In this document: positions 1 through 17,966 of the stretch, piece by piece | Layout of the letters: each line of letters begins with the position of its first letter | How positions within the stretch are numbered: position 1 is the first letter of the stretch | Assembly: GCA_037975125.1 (NCBI GenBank) | Contig: CM075857.1 | Location: 91,083,199-91,147,198 of the forward strand | Source: Latrodectus hesperus | Taxonomy: Eukaryota > Arthropoda > Arachnida > Araneae > Theridiidae | Reading direction: 5' to 3' | Length of the DNA stretch: 64,000 nucleotides | The notes under the pieces: model-generated | Databases searched by the model: none | What the model was told of the DNA's origin: nothing | The model's input: the letters and a program-made list of their open reading frames with translations, nothing else | Translations under genes and position numbers: made by a program

Positions 1-1144
1 AATATTCTAACTTTTCTCTTAATTAAAAAAATGCAATGACGTTTTTAATGAAAAATCTAACTATCATCTAGATCGCTATCCTTTTTAATATCTAAAGTAT
101 TACAAACAGTCGATAGAATAATATCAAATGTTCTATAGACTGAAATAGTTAAAAATAGAAAGCAGTTAATGTCCAATGAAATGATTATTAATTATGATAA
201 GGAATAGAATGTTACCAGTTTTATAAATATTACGAATTTCAACTGTAAATATATGAAATAAAAGGCGGAAAGGCAAATTACTCAAATGAAATATATTAAA
301 AAAACATATGTTTGTATTTTTAAAAAAAATTAAAAAAAAATCAGAATTCTTAATCAACTGTATATTATTGTAAAACATTTTTTTCAAACTTAAAAAATTT
401 CTTTTTGCTGCGTTCACAATTTTAATGATTTTCTTTTTATTCTAAATTTTTTACAAGACAGTTCAATATTGATTTCTTTCTATCTGGTTTTACTAAGTAC
501 TTCTTAAATACCCAAATGATATTCTATTCACAGGAGTCAGGACGGCAGCTGTACATTTTCGGTGTCCAAGAACACTAGGGACAACATACGGTTGAGCTTT
601 ATCCTGATGAAATACAGCGTTTCACAGGGTTCGAATAAAGGGTAGATGTAAGTGTTACCAGCTTTTTAACGGTAATGCCTTGATAAGCTACTCTATTGTA
701 TGTCATAGCAACTTTTTTCTGTTGCGTAAGTTTCATATATGTGGCATGGTGTCTCCTTGGAGTAGCAATTTTAACGAACTACTTTGTAAAATGTAGTTTC
801 ATACATGCATTAAAATGGGATGAAATTTAATACTGCACATTTAGGATCAATTTTACTTTGACGTTAGGATAGATACATAAATATTCTGTGACATATAGAC
901 ATATATGCATTTAAAAATACAAACAAATTTCCTGACAATTTACAATATCCTTGACAACCTGACTTTAAGATTTTTATATATAGAATCTCTGTAAATTATA
1001 TTACGAAGAAGAATATTTATCGATATGGGAAATCTCCAGACTGGTTAAAAATTCAACCAAACTATAGATTTGTGACATTTTAGCAACACAGTGTTTCAAA
1101 TAAATAGATGTTCAAGAAGAATAAAAGTAAGATTTGTTTTTTGT

Positions 1145-1147
<3 letters not shown>
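1..1147. other. AT-rich stretch without a recognised gene
   Basis: No coding region or RNA gene can be supported here. The sequence is A+T-rich with many homopolymers. A somewhat less AT-rich patch at about 531-720 may be a relic of an old dispersed repeat, because part of it resembles a patch near 4256-4320. Confidence 0.5.

Positions 1148-1220
<73 letters not shown>
1148..1220. repeat. (TA)n microsatellite
   Basis: An uninterrupted alternating TA run of about 73 bp. The copy number in an assembly is often unreliable for such a run. Confidence 0.95.
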
Positions 1221-1222
<2 letters not shown>

Positions 1223-2916
1223 TACTATGAGCAAGGATAAAGAAAATAATTTGTAAAATATTTATTTTTGAATTTAGAACGCTGCTGTCTCCAAAAACTA
1301 CTCAAATCAGCATGATGTGAATGGTATCAAAATTTTTCGCTTTTTCAGTTTATTTTAAAATATATAAAATTAAAACATGCAAATCTAAGAAGATCAACAC
1401 GCGCGATTAAACAGGATCAATACTTCACTTTGAGGAAATATTTCCCTAAAGTTTCGGATACAAACATATTCATAAAAAAAATTTTCATCTGAAAAATCTA
1501 GAAAAATGGAATCAGAGCTATAAATAATACAATAATTTCACTGGCGAAAAGTTATTTTTTTCTATCCTTTTTAATATTTTGAAACACGTTTTTCCTCTTT
1601 TTAAAGTATAAACTGCATCAGATATAATAAATTACAATGGCATTTTATTAAAGTTTTATTCATTACTGGATATTAGATAAAAAAATAGATTTATACTAGA
1701 TTTATTCATTATTAGATAAAAAATCAGATTTATTAGATGTATTCTTTACTATATATTAAGTAAAGAATTATATTTATTCAATCATTAGATAAGAATTTAA
1801 GAACAAAATATTTTGATAAAGAAATTAATTTCCGAGATCCACTTTTTAAATTGTTTAACAGTCGAATTGATTTTTTTAATTTTTAAAAACTGCATTAAAC
1901 TTTATAATCTATGCTACATTTTGAATTTATGTTACAGTAAAACCGTATTATAAAGTCACGTCCTGCTTGTCTCTTCCATGATTCGATTGATACTTCTTTT
2001 ACAAAGATATTTTTTAAATATTCTGCTTCACTAGGCCCACTCCTGCATGCAGCGCAGAAAGAGAAAATTATGTGTCCTCGTATCAAAGGAATTATAACAA
2101 ATGGTCGACAGAGAGGCAAACTCCTTTCATGCGTGTTTTTACGGCATTTTGATGGACGGTCTATTGAGGAAGCCGAAAATACGTTCACTGCAACAGGTAA
2201 AATAATTTTCTGAAAAATGAAATTGAAAGCAGATCTCGTTGATTTAAAAAGTGTAGGAATTTATTAAAGAAAAGATAATTCGATACAATAGATATTATTA
2301 TTTAATAGCCTCACTATTACGTACAGCTTTAAAAAGAAAGAAAGAATGAAACATTTCTGTTCTTTGAAGCGAACATAGTCCCGGAATGATCTGAATGGAA
2401 TTATAAGCAATTTTGCTGAGAATTCCTGTCAGCTTTAATGACGGATTAGATCGCTGTAATCAAAGTTTTGAAACGAAACATAATCTAGTTAAAGACCAGC
2501 AAACACCCCGGCAAATGCTTCATACCATTCCGTGTGATTCTGCAACTGTCATCAATTCAACCCCAAATAAAAATTCAACGAGCATCAAAAAATATTTTTA
2601 GATAAATAATTTTTATATCGTGTTGTATATTGTTTAACTGATAAGAAAGCAGCTTTATTTACTTTATTTATTAATTTGTTGGATATGCAGTATCCATTTC
2701 TTTTGTGAAACAGTTGCTAAGATGATATAAATCTGGAATTGTATACTCAAACAAATCCGATTTTATTACTAGGATATTGTAATCATGAGTAATGAAATTG
2801 TTATTATTTATATGTAAATCGATTAGATGCATCATTGCTGAACATATATATCATATTTAGACCAAAATATCAGAAACGAAATATTCCTATGGCTATAACT
2901 TAATTCTTTATATCCA
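1221..2916. other. AT-rich stretch; one unverified open frame at 1895-2188
   Basis: Mostly AT-rich DNA without a recognised gene. On the minus strand at 1895-2188 there is an open frame of 97 codons with five cysteines, whose upstream edge reads like a splice acceptor (ctgttgcag). I do not recognise the protein and see no matching partner exon, so it is not called as a gene. Another short frame at 2413-2601 looks like chance. Confidence 0.35.
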
Positions 2917-8199
<5,283 letters not shown>

Positions 8200-8800
8200 A
8201 TTTCAATAAAAATTTCTCGGACGAGAACAAAAATAGGAGTTAACTTTCCGTCAACTTTGTTGGTCGGGAGCGATGCACTTCCAATTCAAAGAATGAATCA
8301 AGAGCAGATATTGTGATCAAAACATTCGAAGTCAAACTCTGACCTGAGGATATTAGGAAAAGCTCATTTTCAACAGCGGGTTCCGGTCTTTCTCTTCTTT
8401 TATTATTTCTTACTCCTCACGAGTTGAAATGTTCCTTCCTCGCTCCTGCCCTAATTTCCATCGGTTGGAAAATAAACGAAGGTAAATCAGCTGACCATTC
8501 GGAGGTGGATCTAACCGTTAGGAAAGGGAAGGACCAATGGAACTGACCCTGCCCAAAAGAGATAACACAAGGCAGTGTGTTGTTTTATTTTTCGAGATAA
8601 CTCTCGGCCCAAGAACTTTCGCAAGAAGCACGCAGTCCAACAACAAAAGGCACCCATTTAATTCCGCACAGGAAGGGGGGATTTGTAATAACGATATAGC
8701 AGGCATTGTTTTTTCGGAAAGGAAACGAAGAAAAACAGTAGTCCCGAGAGAAAGAAAAATTAAATCTAACCTAAACGTTTTATGTTTTCTAATTTAGCTT
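8200..8800. other. GC-richer block, nature unknown
   Basis: This block is clearly less AT-rich than its surroundings and is open on both strands for 60-86 codons (8518-8706 minus, 8537-8797 plus). Neither translation resembles a family I know, and overlapping open frames on both strands are what higher GC alone produces. It could be an untranslated exon, a promoter or a conserved non-coding element. Confidence 0.3.
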
Positions 8801-11564
8801 TCGAGCGATTGCGCCACTTCAACACCTACGTTATTCGAAATAAAATGATAGAGACAGTGATAATACCGATTTAAGGGGGTGGAATATGTGTCAGTATATA
8901 ATGGGTGTATATTTCTTAGCGTGAGATTTATAACCAATGTTGAGATCACTTTCTTTTTGACAGAGTAACACCTTAATTACTTTAAATTAATTTGTCTTTT
9001 GATTATGACTTCACAATGAACCATGAGGAATTTCAAACATCAAAAGTCGCTGACGAATCTGAAGCAACTCGTAATAAAAAATCTGAAGGATTATTGAATC
9101 ACTCATGCACTACAATGAGGCAAAATATAATAAAAATAAAACTAAGGCACGTTCACTTCATATTAAAGTTTTTTATTAATATGGAATAGTATTCAAAAAA
9201 TGAAACTATTGGAAAAACTAACGAAAGAAAGTTTTAAAAAATATTACTCGAATTTAGCAAACGAGTAAAATGAAATATAGTATGAAATATTTAATATATA
9301 CGCATACAACATGCGTTATTCAAAAGTTCTATTATTTGAATACTAGGTCCGGATGAAATAAATTAGACAGCTGAAGAGTTGAAAAAATTTTAAAAAGAAG
9401 TTGACACCAAAAATGAAAAGTTTTGCTAGACGCAAATAAAAAATTATAAGATGTAAATGCCCTGTCATGCTAACACGAAACAGAAGTCAATTAATATTAA
9501 GACAGGAGTAGCTTTAATTTAATTTAATTTCGAGCATTGGAAATTAAATTAATGCTTCTTTAAGACGATTAGAACCAATTTTAAGCATTGTATTCTTTTT
9601 TAAATAATGATTTTGATGAATGTGAATAATATTATTTTTAGAAGCTTTTACTTATAACTTAAGTAAATATTCAAATATTTTAAAAAACAAAGAGCATTAA
9701 GATTTACTTCTCGAATCTGAAGAATTTGAAAATCATTGGAAAGAGATGAGTGGACGCGATGGGATTTATGAATTCAAGTATTTCATTTTTACGCATATTA
9801 AAAATATTATTTTAGCCTTCAATTTGTACTTTTTACATCAATTTATTTCTACTAAATGCGTTATCATAAATTCATATAACCAAGAAATTTTATCAATAGA
9901 AAACTCAGTTAATTCTAATATACAAATTCAACCACATATTGATATAGCAAATTTTCGATCGTCTCGGATTAAAAATGATTTAACGTTTTTGAAACTGGAG
10001 CATCGACAATTTGTTATAACATACCACTTTTGTTTCTTAAATGAAAAGTTAAATTAAGAATCATTATGAAAAAGACAGTTAAAGTATGAAGCTTTCAAAG
10101 GAATTAACTGTTAACTTTTACTTTTATTTTCAAAACTCAAATCACAAACGTGAGTTTAAAAAAAAATCAACTGATTCGTCAAGACAAAAAATAATAGAAC
10201 TGCAGAAATGTGTTTATCACATTACCACACACTACACAATATATTTATCTAACAACCAGAGTTGAATGCATTTTTGAATTTGATGTTTCTATTTCTAAGA
10301 TCTTTTTCAGGTAAACAAGATATTACTGCACATTCAAAAATTGTTTTAAGTTTTCCTGAGCGAGAAAAGATAATATTATAAAAATATTGTATTCTAAATT
10401 ACTGCTAACCTTTTTATGATGAAAAGAGAAGAAATTTAAATTTTTAGTGTGGTACCATTTGATATCTTATATCAAGAGGTTAGATTATACACCTTTAAAC
10501 CAAGTGTAATGAAATTTCCGATTAAATATGGAACTACTAGACAGATTAAAAGTGGCTGCTTCTATTAAAAATATACTAGTATCTATTTTAAAAAATAATC
10601 CTTTTAGTATTCTCTGATCTGATTAAAAAGAAATACTTAAAAATAAATAAAGATTAACAAATTGATTTGGGCTATTCGTATGAACAGGGAACAATGCTTT
10701 CTAATTTATTCCATTGGACGAATTACATATAATTAAGGAAGCTAATGTTATTCTTAAATATTTGAAATTCAATTAAATTTTTAAATCCTATTTACGAAAT
10801 TTTTGGGCCTCCTCCAACATCAGTGCACTTCAACAGGGGAATTTTTAAAGAAATAATACCTCCAGAAATTTTATTTTGTGGAATGAATTAAAAAATGCCA
10901 TCCATTTCATTTTCTGCATAAAAATGTATTCACTAAGTTCTATAATATATTAAAAAATTGCCAAAAGTCACACACAGTCATCAAATCAAAATGAAGGAAC
11001 ATATGCGCTTTTGTCCAAGAAATTCAAGTATCAATCTTGATGACTGAGTGTTATGGTATAGAGTGATCCCTAAACAGCAACTTTTTGTTTCTGACGACAT
11101 TTAGAAATTTACAAGTGTGACTGTCTTCAAAGGATGAAGACTGACTAGTCCTGTAATTCAAAAGATTGCTGCTTCAATAGCTTTTCTTTATCACTGTAGG
11201 TACAGGATCATCTTTAAAGACCCATATTTTATTTTTTTGGCGTGTTGATTTGACAAAAAATGTTTTATCATAAGTTACAATTTTCGAAGATCTCCATCTT
11301 AAAGTAATTTAAGGGTTGCTACTAATTCTCCGTTAAAAAATTATAAATACAGCGGCGTAGTTAAACTAGGGGTGCATTCAAATGCAAACTATTTTTCCTT
11401 AATAATTTTAAGCATGCCAGCGGATTCAATGTAAAATTCTTTTTCCATCATTTAAAGTAAATCGATTATTAGATTATCCATATGGCAGACATAGAGAATT
11501 GAACTAACATGAACCTCTTTCCGGGTGTTTATCAAAGAACTGCAGCCAGTCTGCAAGCCTTCTG
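8801..11564. other. AT-rich stretch without a recognised gene
   Basis: No gene or element is recognised. The open frames at 8992-9189 and 9746-10057 are low-complexity, AT-driven translations without a familiar motif. A short hairpin lies at 9519-9552. Confidence 0.45.
9519..9552. repeat. 13-bp perfect inverted repeat
   Basis: The arms at 9519-9531 (ttaatttaatttc) and 9540-9552 are exact reverse complements around an 8-nt loop. AT-rich palindromes of this length can arise by chance in such DNA. Confidence 0.6.
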
Positions 11565-12052
11565 AATAAAGAAGCTGGGTTTGGTTGGTTGGGATTGATG
11601 GCACAAGGTTCAAAAAGAGCGCCAGAATAGAGAAGCATGAGCGATGGATCTTGATTTCCAAATAATTACTAAAGACGTTGAAAGAGCCCCAGTGTCTCAG
11701 TGGCTTCCCATTAAGATCAGCCAAGTGAAGCATCATTTGCCGCGGGCAGTGGTTGGGAGTGTCCTTCACTGGGTTGCTGGAATTCCGTGGGTTGGGGACG
11801 TGTCCACGGTAATCTGTGACGTCCAAAGTCCTTCCGCTGGTATAGCTTGGAAGCGGAGAGGAGGGTGCCAGCTCGGGTGTGACCGCTTCATCTGATCGTG
11901 GTTCAAAATGACGAGGCGCTTGGTGGTGGGCGAGTATTCCGAACCCGTTTGTCTAAAGGTTCAGTCCGGGGCTCCCCTGCACCGCTAGGTATGGATGTAG
12001 ACGTTGAAAGCCTTCCTCTTAATTTAATCCAAATAAATAAATAAAAAAAAAA
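11565..12052 (+). mobile_element. Retroposon (SINE-like) with A-rich tail
   Basis: A GC-balanced segment ends in a simple A-rich tail (aaataaataaata followed by an A run, about 12027-12052), the usual 3' end of a retroposon on the plus strand. The head begins with a ggttggttgg motif near 11579. The middle has tRNA-promoter-like patches (tgtctcagtggc near 11693 and ggttcagtcc near 11958). Similar sequences, as I recall them, are abundant non-autonomous retroposons in spider genomes; this is memory, not a search. No clear target duplication was found outside the tail. A 12-bp direct repeat (agacgttgaaag) lies inside, at 11673-11684 and 11999-12010. Open frames across it (11452-11826 minus, 11644-11895 plus) are not genes. 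Confidence 0.6.
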
Positions 12053-15000
12053 CATGTCACGAGAATGTCCTCATATCAATTTCTAAAACTTATTTTAATA
12101 CAAAATTACTAGTAAACTAGTAAAGTATCATTTGCCACGATAAAATATTTGATATTTTCAAATCTAACAGTTAATTTTTTCCCTCTTCCAGATGCACTTA
12201 TCACAAAATTTTCAGCTTCACTCGTATAAAAACATTTTTAGTTACTATGGATTTTAGTGCTGTTAGCTACACCGAATGGATGCTCTCCATCAAAACCTTA
12301 AGTGATTAAGATTTAGGTGTGTAAAGAATGAATATTTCATAATTCTCATTTGGTTTCTGAGAAAAACACATTTGAGAGAAGTCATTACTCTACATCGACT
12401 TTACAAGTCGCACAGAGGATTTCAGTTCTTTATTATACAGTATATAAAAACAAACTAACAAGCAGAAAGAGAGATAACATACATAATTTTACAGATGAAA
12501 AAAAAAAAACCCAGAAAAATTGACAATAACTGAATGCATAATATAAGCTTAAAATAACATGTTGAACAAATAAAAAAAATCAGAAACCATCAACAATGTT
12601 CTATTTTTTTTCCTACAATAAAGTTTACTTGAGTATAATTAAAAATTATTTGCAGTAAAGCAAGAATACTGATTATAACAAATATTGCAATGACTCAAGT
12701 GATCTCTTTTCTCGATCAGTCATTCGCTTTCTGTTTAATTCGTGAAACAAAAGTAAAATTTTCAATATTTAAAAAATTCGTTAAGCTCAAGGTAGATGGC
12801 AAGACATTACGACAGTTAAGCACATAAAGGTTTTAAATCCTGTATTTTAAAAGATACGGGGAAAATAAGGGAAAAAGAATAAAATAAGGGAAATTGAAAA
12901 AAAATTAAATTATTGAATAGTCACAAGAAATAATTTTCCATTGAAGTCTTCGCAGATAGAAACGGAAGATTTGAATACATATATTTCGGATAAGCATTTT
13001 ACGCAGCAAAAAGTTAATAAAAATAGCTACAAACAAAAAAAATACTAAAACTGCATCTAGCTTAGTGCGATACCGTTTAAATTTAATAATACAAAAGTAT
13101 TATTAATAGTAAAGCATAACATTCTTTTATGACATAAATAAATATAGTTATAATAAACTTTTCACATAGTTTAATAAAATAAAACTTGATACATAAATCG
13201 ACTTAAAAATAACAATTTACTTATCAATAATTTTAAAAAGCAAATTTTGAATTTAAACTTAAAATTTATAAGTTCAGGTAAATTTTTTTATAAAACGAAT
13301 TTTACTATAAATACATACATATCAGGATCAATCAATCAATCAATAAATAATCAAAAGAGAAACGAGGGTCAATCATTTTTTGTATGAATTACTAAGTGCT
13401 AAGAAATCTTTTCCCGAACTTGGGTGAGAAGAAAATTAGAAAAGTACTATTACAAAAAATAATTAATCTCATAACCATAGATATATATATCACTCAATAC
13501 GATCAGAAATTTACTTGTAAATCAGAAACCATTTAAATTCTAAAACAATAACAGAAAAATAAAATCTGTGTAAATATCTACCTATAAACTGTTTATGGTA
13601 GCAAACTCGTTCCGTTTAATAAATAAAAATAACAAATGAAATATTTGCTGTGACCTTTACTTTTATTTATAACCGAAACAATTTCAACTGGTATTTACAA
13701 ACTCAATTACAGCGAATTTTGAGAAATCGAAATGAGTCGAGTATGTATTTTAATGAACTGAATTTTATTTCACAGAAAATATATTTCAGAGGAATAATTC
13801 AATATTTATACACATAGTGTTTGATTCAAAATATATCTAGCCTCTAACATTAAAGAAAATTCCGATTTGAATTCAAAAAAGGAGAGTTCATTTACTTAAG
13901 CGGCATAAATTAAGATTAAATTAGAATGAGTTACGATTTTTTAACCCTATTCGCATAAAGTAAGAGCAATCACTTTAACCGCACCCGTCATTCCTTTATT
14001 TCATGGGAAAGAATACCAGCAATCAAGGTTGCACAAAGTATACAAAATGCTACATTATTTAAACAAGCTTGAACCATAAAAACTAATTGTGAAAAAAAAA
14101 ATTAGGTGTTTAGATTCTAAAATGCATTTATCGGCGAGACGAAACTCTTTAATCGAGGTTGAATAGCTAGGAAACATTCCAATTAAGAACCAAACAATGA
14201 CAATATACTTTCAGTTGAGTTGAGTGGTTTATGGTGCTAATTATAATTTCATGAATCTGAAAGTATAGCTTAATTCTAAATACAATAGTACCTTACTATG
14301 GCAATCACTTTGGTTTGAATGAAAGGGAGTAACTTATAAACGGTCTCTTCTAAGGTTTGCAAGAGATGATCAAGGAAAAGACATTTAGAAAACAGCTAAT
14401 ACAGGTCTATGTACAGGTTTTCCTTTCGAATTTCAAACGAGACCCATCAGAAAGAAAAAAAAAAACGTAAGCAGCAAATGTTACAGGAGAAATTTTTCAG
14501 ACAAAGAAATAAAAGGCGAAAGAAAAGAAATGAATTTTTTTAAATTATATATTAGCGTTAAAAAATTATTTGTTGGACGAAGACTAATCTGACTTATATT
14601 GAACACACTATCAGGAAACTTAAGTTACAATAAAGGCCCATTTATTTGTTCGTTTATTTTATTTGAATGATTTATTTGTTAGTTTACTTGAAATGTTGTT
14701 AAGAATTTCATTTATTGTCCATTTTTTACGTTAACAAATAAACACATTTAAAATAGGATTAAATTTAAAGGAACTGCAATATAAATTACAGATAATAAAT
14801 TACTATCAGTTCAAATAGTTAAAAAAGAGCAATAACTTTAAGAAATTCTATCATTTTTTTCACACATAATATAAGGAGTTAGTTTTCATCAAGTATATTA
14901 TGACTGGTGACAGTAACATAGTGACAAATTGTAAGACCATCATTGGGCAGAAACTTGATTCTGGTGCAATATTAATTAAAATGGAAGATTAAAATAATAA

Positions 15001-16316
15001 TATAAAACAAAAAATATCCTATTCCAAAAATATAGAAAAACACTGGCATATTTTTGCAACTGAAAGAAGGTTTTCAATAACAATCGCAAAACTTTACCAG
15101 TGCTTTTATTAGCAGTATATGCATTTAAAAAGGGATATCTAAATAGAAAATGTAATATAATTAGAATAAATAAATCCACAGCTAAAAATATCGTACAAAA
15201 AATTGTCCTTTGGGTGTGTCGTTATAAGGGTACAGATGAAAAATCTAAATTCTGTAATTATATTTACTTAATGGGAGTGGAAATTATTATTCATTTGATA
15301 GCGCAGCCTCAACTTAACAAACAACAGTTTTAAGTTTATTTAAATTTTACAGCTTCATATCAAATTTTTTTTTACTGTATAAATTATACGTTTATTTTCC
15401 TTTGGGCTATACCTGAATAAACTATAGAGAATTGATAAAGATTTTCATTTTATACTTTCTGTTTTGATATGTTAAAAAAAAATTATAACGCATACTTAAA
15501 GTACGCATAAAAATAACATTGATCTCTTTAACTTATGACTAAATGATCTTTACGATGATTGAGGATCTTTGTGATAGTCAAATTGTTATTTTCAGTCAAT
15601 ACAATATGAAAAAAATATGATTTTAAGGAACCACAGTATACCCAATATAATTTTGCAGCTTCTATTTAATTTATTTTAAATATATTTCCATGATGATGAT
15701 CAATATAATTGTTCTTACTTGTGCGAATAAAGGAGAATTTCGTTTAGTAAAATATTGAATTCGAGACCAAAATTAACTGTTGATAAATAATGCGTAATCT
15801 TTAATGAGAAAATAAAGTGGGAAACAACCACGAATTGATTCTGATTGGCACATCGGGGAGTACAGAAAAAACATATATTTAATTCAATTTCATGCGTCTA
15901 CAATCATGACTATAAAAGAGGCATTATTCAAGATTTAATGACGTTAACAGAAACACTACAGATATGCCAGGAAACAAGTTTCATATTTCAATCAAGTTGT
16001 CAGTTTAAAGAACTGACTGAACAAAATAAAAAAGGAAATATAATTAGACGCATTAGAGACAATTGAACTTGCTCACGCACGCACTAACACACGCATATGT
16101 ATTAAATCTATCAATTTATTGGAAAAAGAAATTAAGAACCTTAATTATTGGCGAGTACACATATGTCTTTGAAGAATGTCAAAGCGAATATGCAATGACA
16201 AAGATTAATACCATATAATGATATAAAAATACATACATTAAAAATGTAATGCAATTGTAGAAAATGATGCAAAATAAATCTAATATTATGAATTAGGAAT
16301 AAAATAAAGGTGTATA
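12053..16316. other. Long AT-rich stretch without a recognised gene
   Basis: Nothing beyond AT-rich DNA can be supported. Short open frames at 14976-15333 and 15845-16066 have no recognisable family features. Confidence 0.5.
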
Positions 16317-16318
16317 TA

Positions 16319-16540
16319 CAGTGAGTGTAAAAAGTATTCGTACAGTACGACAATTGATTTAAAAGAGATCCGTTTATAAAAATTATAAATATAAATTCCG
16401 TTTTAATTAATTAGAAATATATAATAGAACATATTTTCACTAGTTTCATGTGTAATTTACAAAAAAATAATTTTATACATGAATAAATATTTACAAAACT
16501 GAAACACTCCAACATCTTGTGGTGTAAAAAGTATTCGTAC
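16319..16540. repeat. Left IR/DR terminal inverted repeat of the Tc1-like element
   Basis: About 222 bp, matching the right repeat in inverted orientation. The motif gtgtaaaaagtattcgtac occurs at the outer end (16324-16342) and again at the inner end (16522-16540), in the same direction. Confidence 0.92.
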
Positions 16541-16601
16541 ATCAGTCATATATTGGCCAACACAATCACAATATAACAGCTAATACCTTGCAGGATATCC
16601 T

Positions 16602-17603
16602 TTAGCTCGAATAACTGCCTTGATTGTTCTTTGGCATCGATTCCACCAATTTTGCTGTTATTGAGTTAGTTATGGCGTCACATTCTTGATTAAAAGCTGA
16701 TTCTAAATCATTTTTATTAGAAATATGTCTGGATCGAATATTTTTATCAAGAACGTCCCATAAATTCTCGATGGGGTTGAGGTCCGGGGATTGAGGAGGA
16801 AGTTTCATGAACTTTGGGGTATTATATAGTATCCACAGAGCCTTGTGCTGAAGGCTGTCTGCTTGGGGTCATTATCTTGCATGAAAACGTAATCATCATT
16901 CAAGCCCATTCTTGTTGCACTAGGTCCTATATTATTGTTTAAAATGTCAATATAAAGTTGATTCATAATGCTTTTAATAAAGACTAATTTGCCCACCCCA
17001 GTAGCACTCATACACCCCCAAACAAGCAGACTTCCACTACCATGTTTCACTGTTGGCATTAAATTAATAGGAAGCATTTCTGTATTGCGCTTTCTCCATA
17101 TCATTCGTCTCCCGTCCGATCCAAATATGTTGTATTTACTTTCGTCTGTAAAGATAATTTTTTTCCAGAAATCTGGAATTTCATAACGTATTGCTTGGCG
17201 AAAGACAATCGCAATTTCCGATTCTTCTCACTAACAAAGAATTTTCGTCTTGCTACACGGCCATGAATACCTTCATTTCTGCATGCATTTGGAACAGTAC
17301 TTACGGAGACTGCTGTTCCCATGTTCTTCAGTTCTGATGTTAATGTAGGAGCCCTTATTTTGGGATCCTTCTTTAATGAACGTACCAGAAACCGTCTGTC
17401 AGATGATGTCAATAGACATGGTCGCTCAGTACGAGAACTGTTTTGAACCGTAGAGGGGCGGCAGAATGTTTTATGATTGACTGCACAGTTGAACGGGGTC
17501 TACCAACCAGATCAGAAAACTTATTGTACGATTTACCATTTTTACGGAGCTTTAAAATCAGTTCACTTTCGGAAACACTTGTCGCTTTACTTTTACAACC
17601 CAT
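16602..17603 (-). pseudogene. Tc1-like transposase pseudogene (DD34E type)
   Basis: The transposase would bind the terminal repeats and cut and paste the element. It is read on the minus strand in four pieces. 17603-17409 carries the N-terminal DNA-binding region (VGRPRSTVQSIIK, a paired-like helix-turn-helix). 17412-17101 carries the second DNA-binding region (starting TSSDRRFLVR). 17104-16805 carries the core with WGCMSATG and QDNDPKQTA. 16808-16602 carries SPDLNPIENLWD. The first catalytic Asp (FTDESK, codon 17146-17144) is in the frame of the third piece, 90 codons before the second Asp (16876-16874). The catalytic Glu is at 16769-16767. The Asp-to-Glu distance is 107 nt, not the 105 nt of DD34E, which reveals one frameshift. 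Two more lie near 17410 and near 17160, the latter at a run of A. Confidence 0.92.
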
Positions 17604-17745
17604 TACAGAATTTCTAGTTTCTCAGTACATTAAAATTTTCACTGAAAAACCTTTTAAGTAACTTACAAGATAACGTCAATTAACTACATATTAATGACTA
17701 AACCAATCACAAAATATAACAAAAAAAATTTGCATTTCTTTTAGT

Positions 17746-17964
17746 GTACGAATACTTTTTACACCACAAGATGTTGGATTGTTACAGTTTTATAAATATT
17801 TATTCATGTATAAAATTATTTTTCTGTAAATTTCGCATGAAGTTAGTGAAAATATGTTCTATTATGTATTTATTATTAATTAATATGGAATTTATGTTTA
17901 TTTTTATGAATGGATCTTTTTTAAATCAATTGTCGTACTGTACGAATACTTTTTACACTCACTG
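17746..17964. repeat. Right IR/DR terminal inverted repeat of the Tc1-like element
   Basis: About 219 bp, the inverted counterpart of the left repeat with scattered differences. The direct-repeat motif occurs at both its inner end (from 17746) and its outer end (to about 17959). Confidence 0.92.
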
Positions 17965-17966
17965 TA

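Larger units (their letters stand above)
16319..17964 (-). mobile_element. Tc1-like DNA transposon, complete ends, inactive
   Basis: The element starts CAGTGAGTG and ends with its reverse complement, and is flanked on both sides by TA (16317-16318 and 17965-17966), the target duplication of the Tc1/mariner superfamily. It is 1646 bp long, the usual size for a full Tc1-like element. Terminal inverted repeats of about 220 bp carry a direct-repeat motif at both outer and inner ends (IR/DR arrangement, known from Sleeping Beauty-type elements). The transposase gene inside runs on the minus strand and is broken by at least three frameshifts, so this copy cannot make its own transposase. Its ends look intact and could in principle be recognised by a transposase supplied elsewhere. 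Confidence 0.93.

Noticed and set aside
1895..2188. Cys-containing 97-codon minus-strand frame as a terminal exon
   Set aside because: An acceptor-like site precedes it, but no partner exon or family match can be seen.
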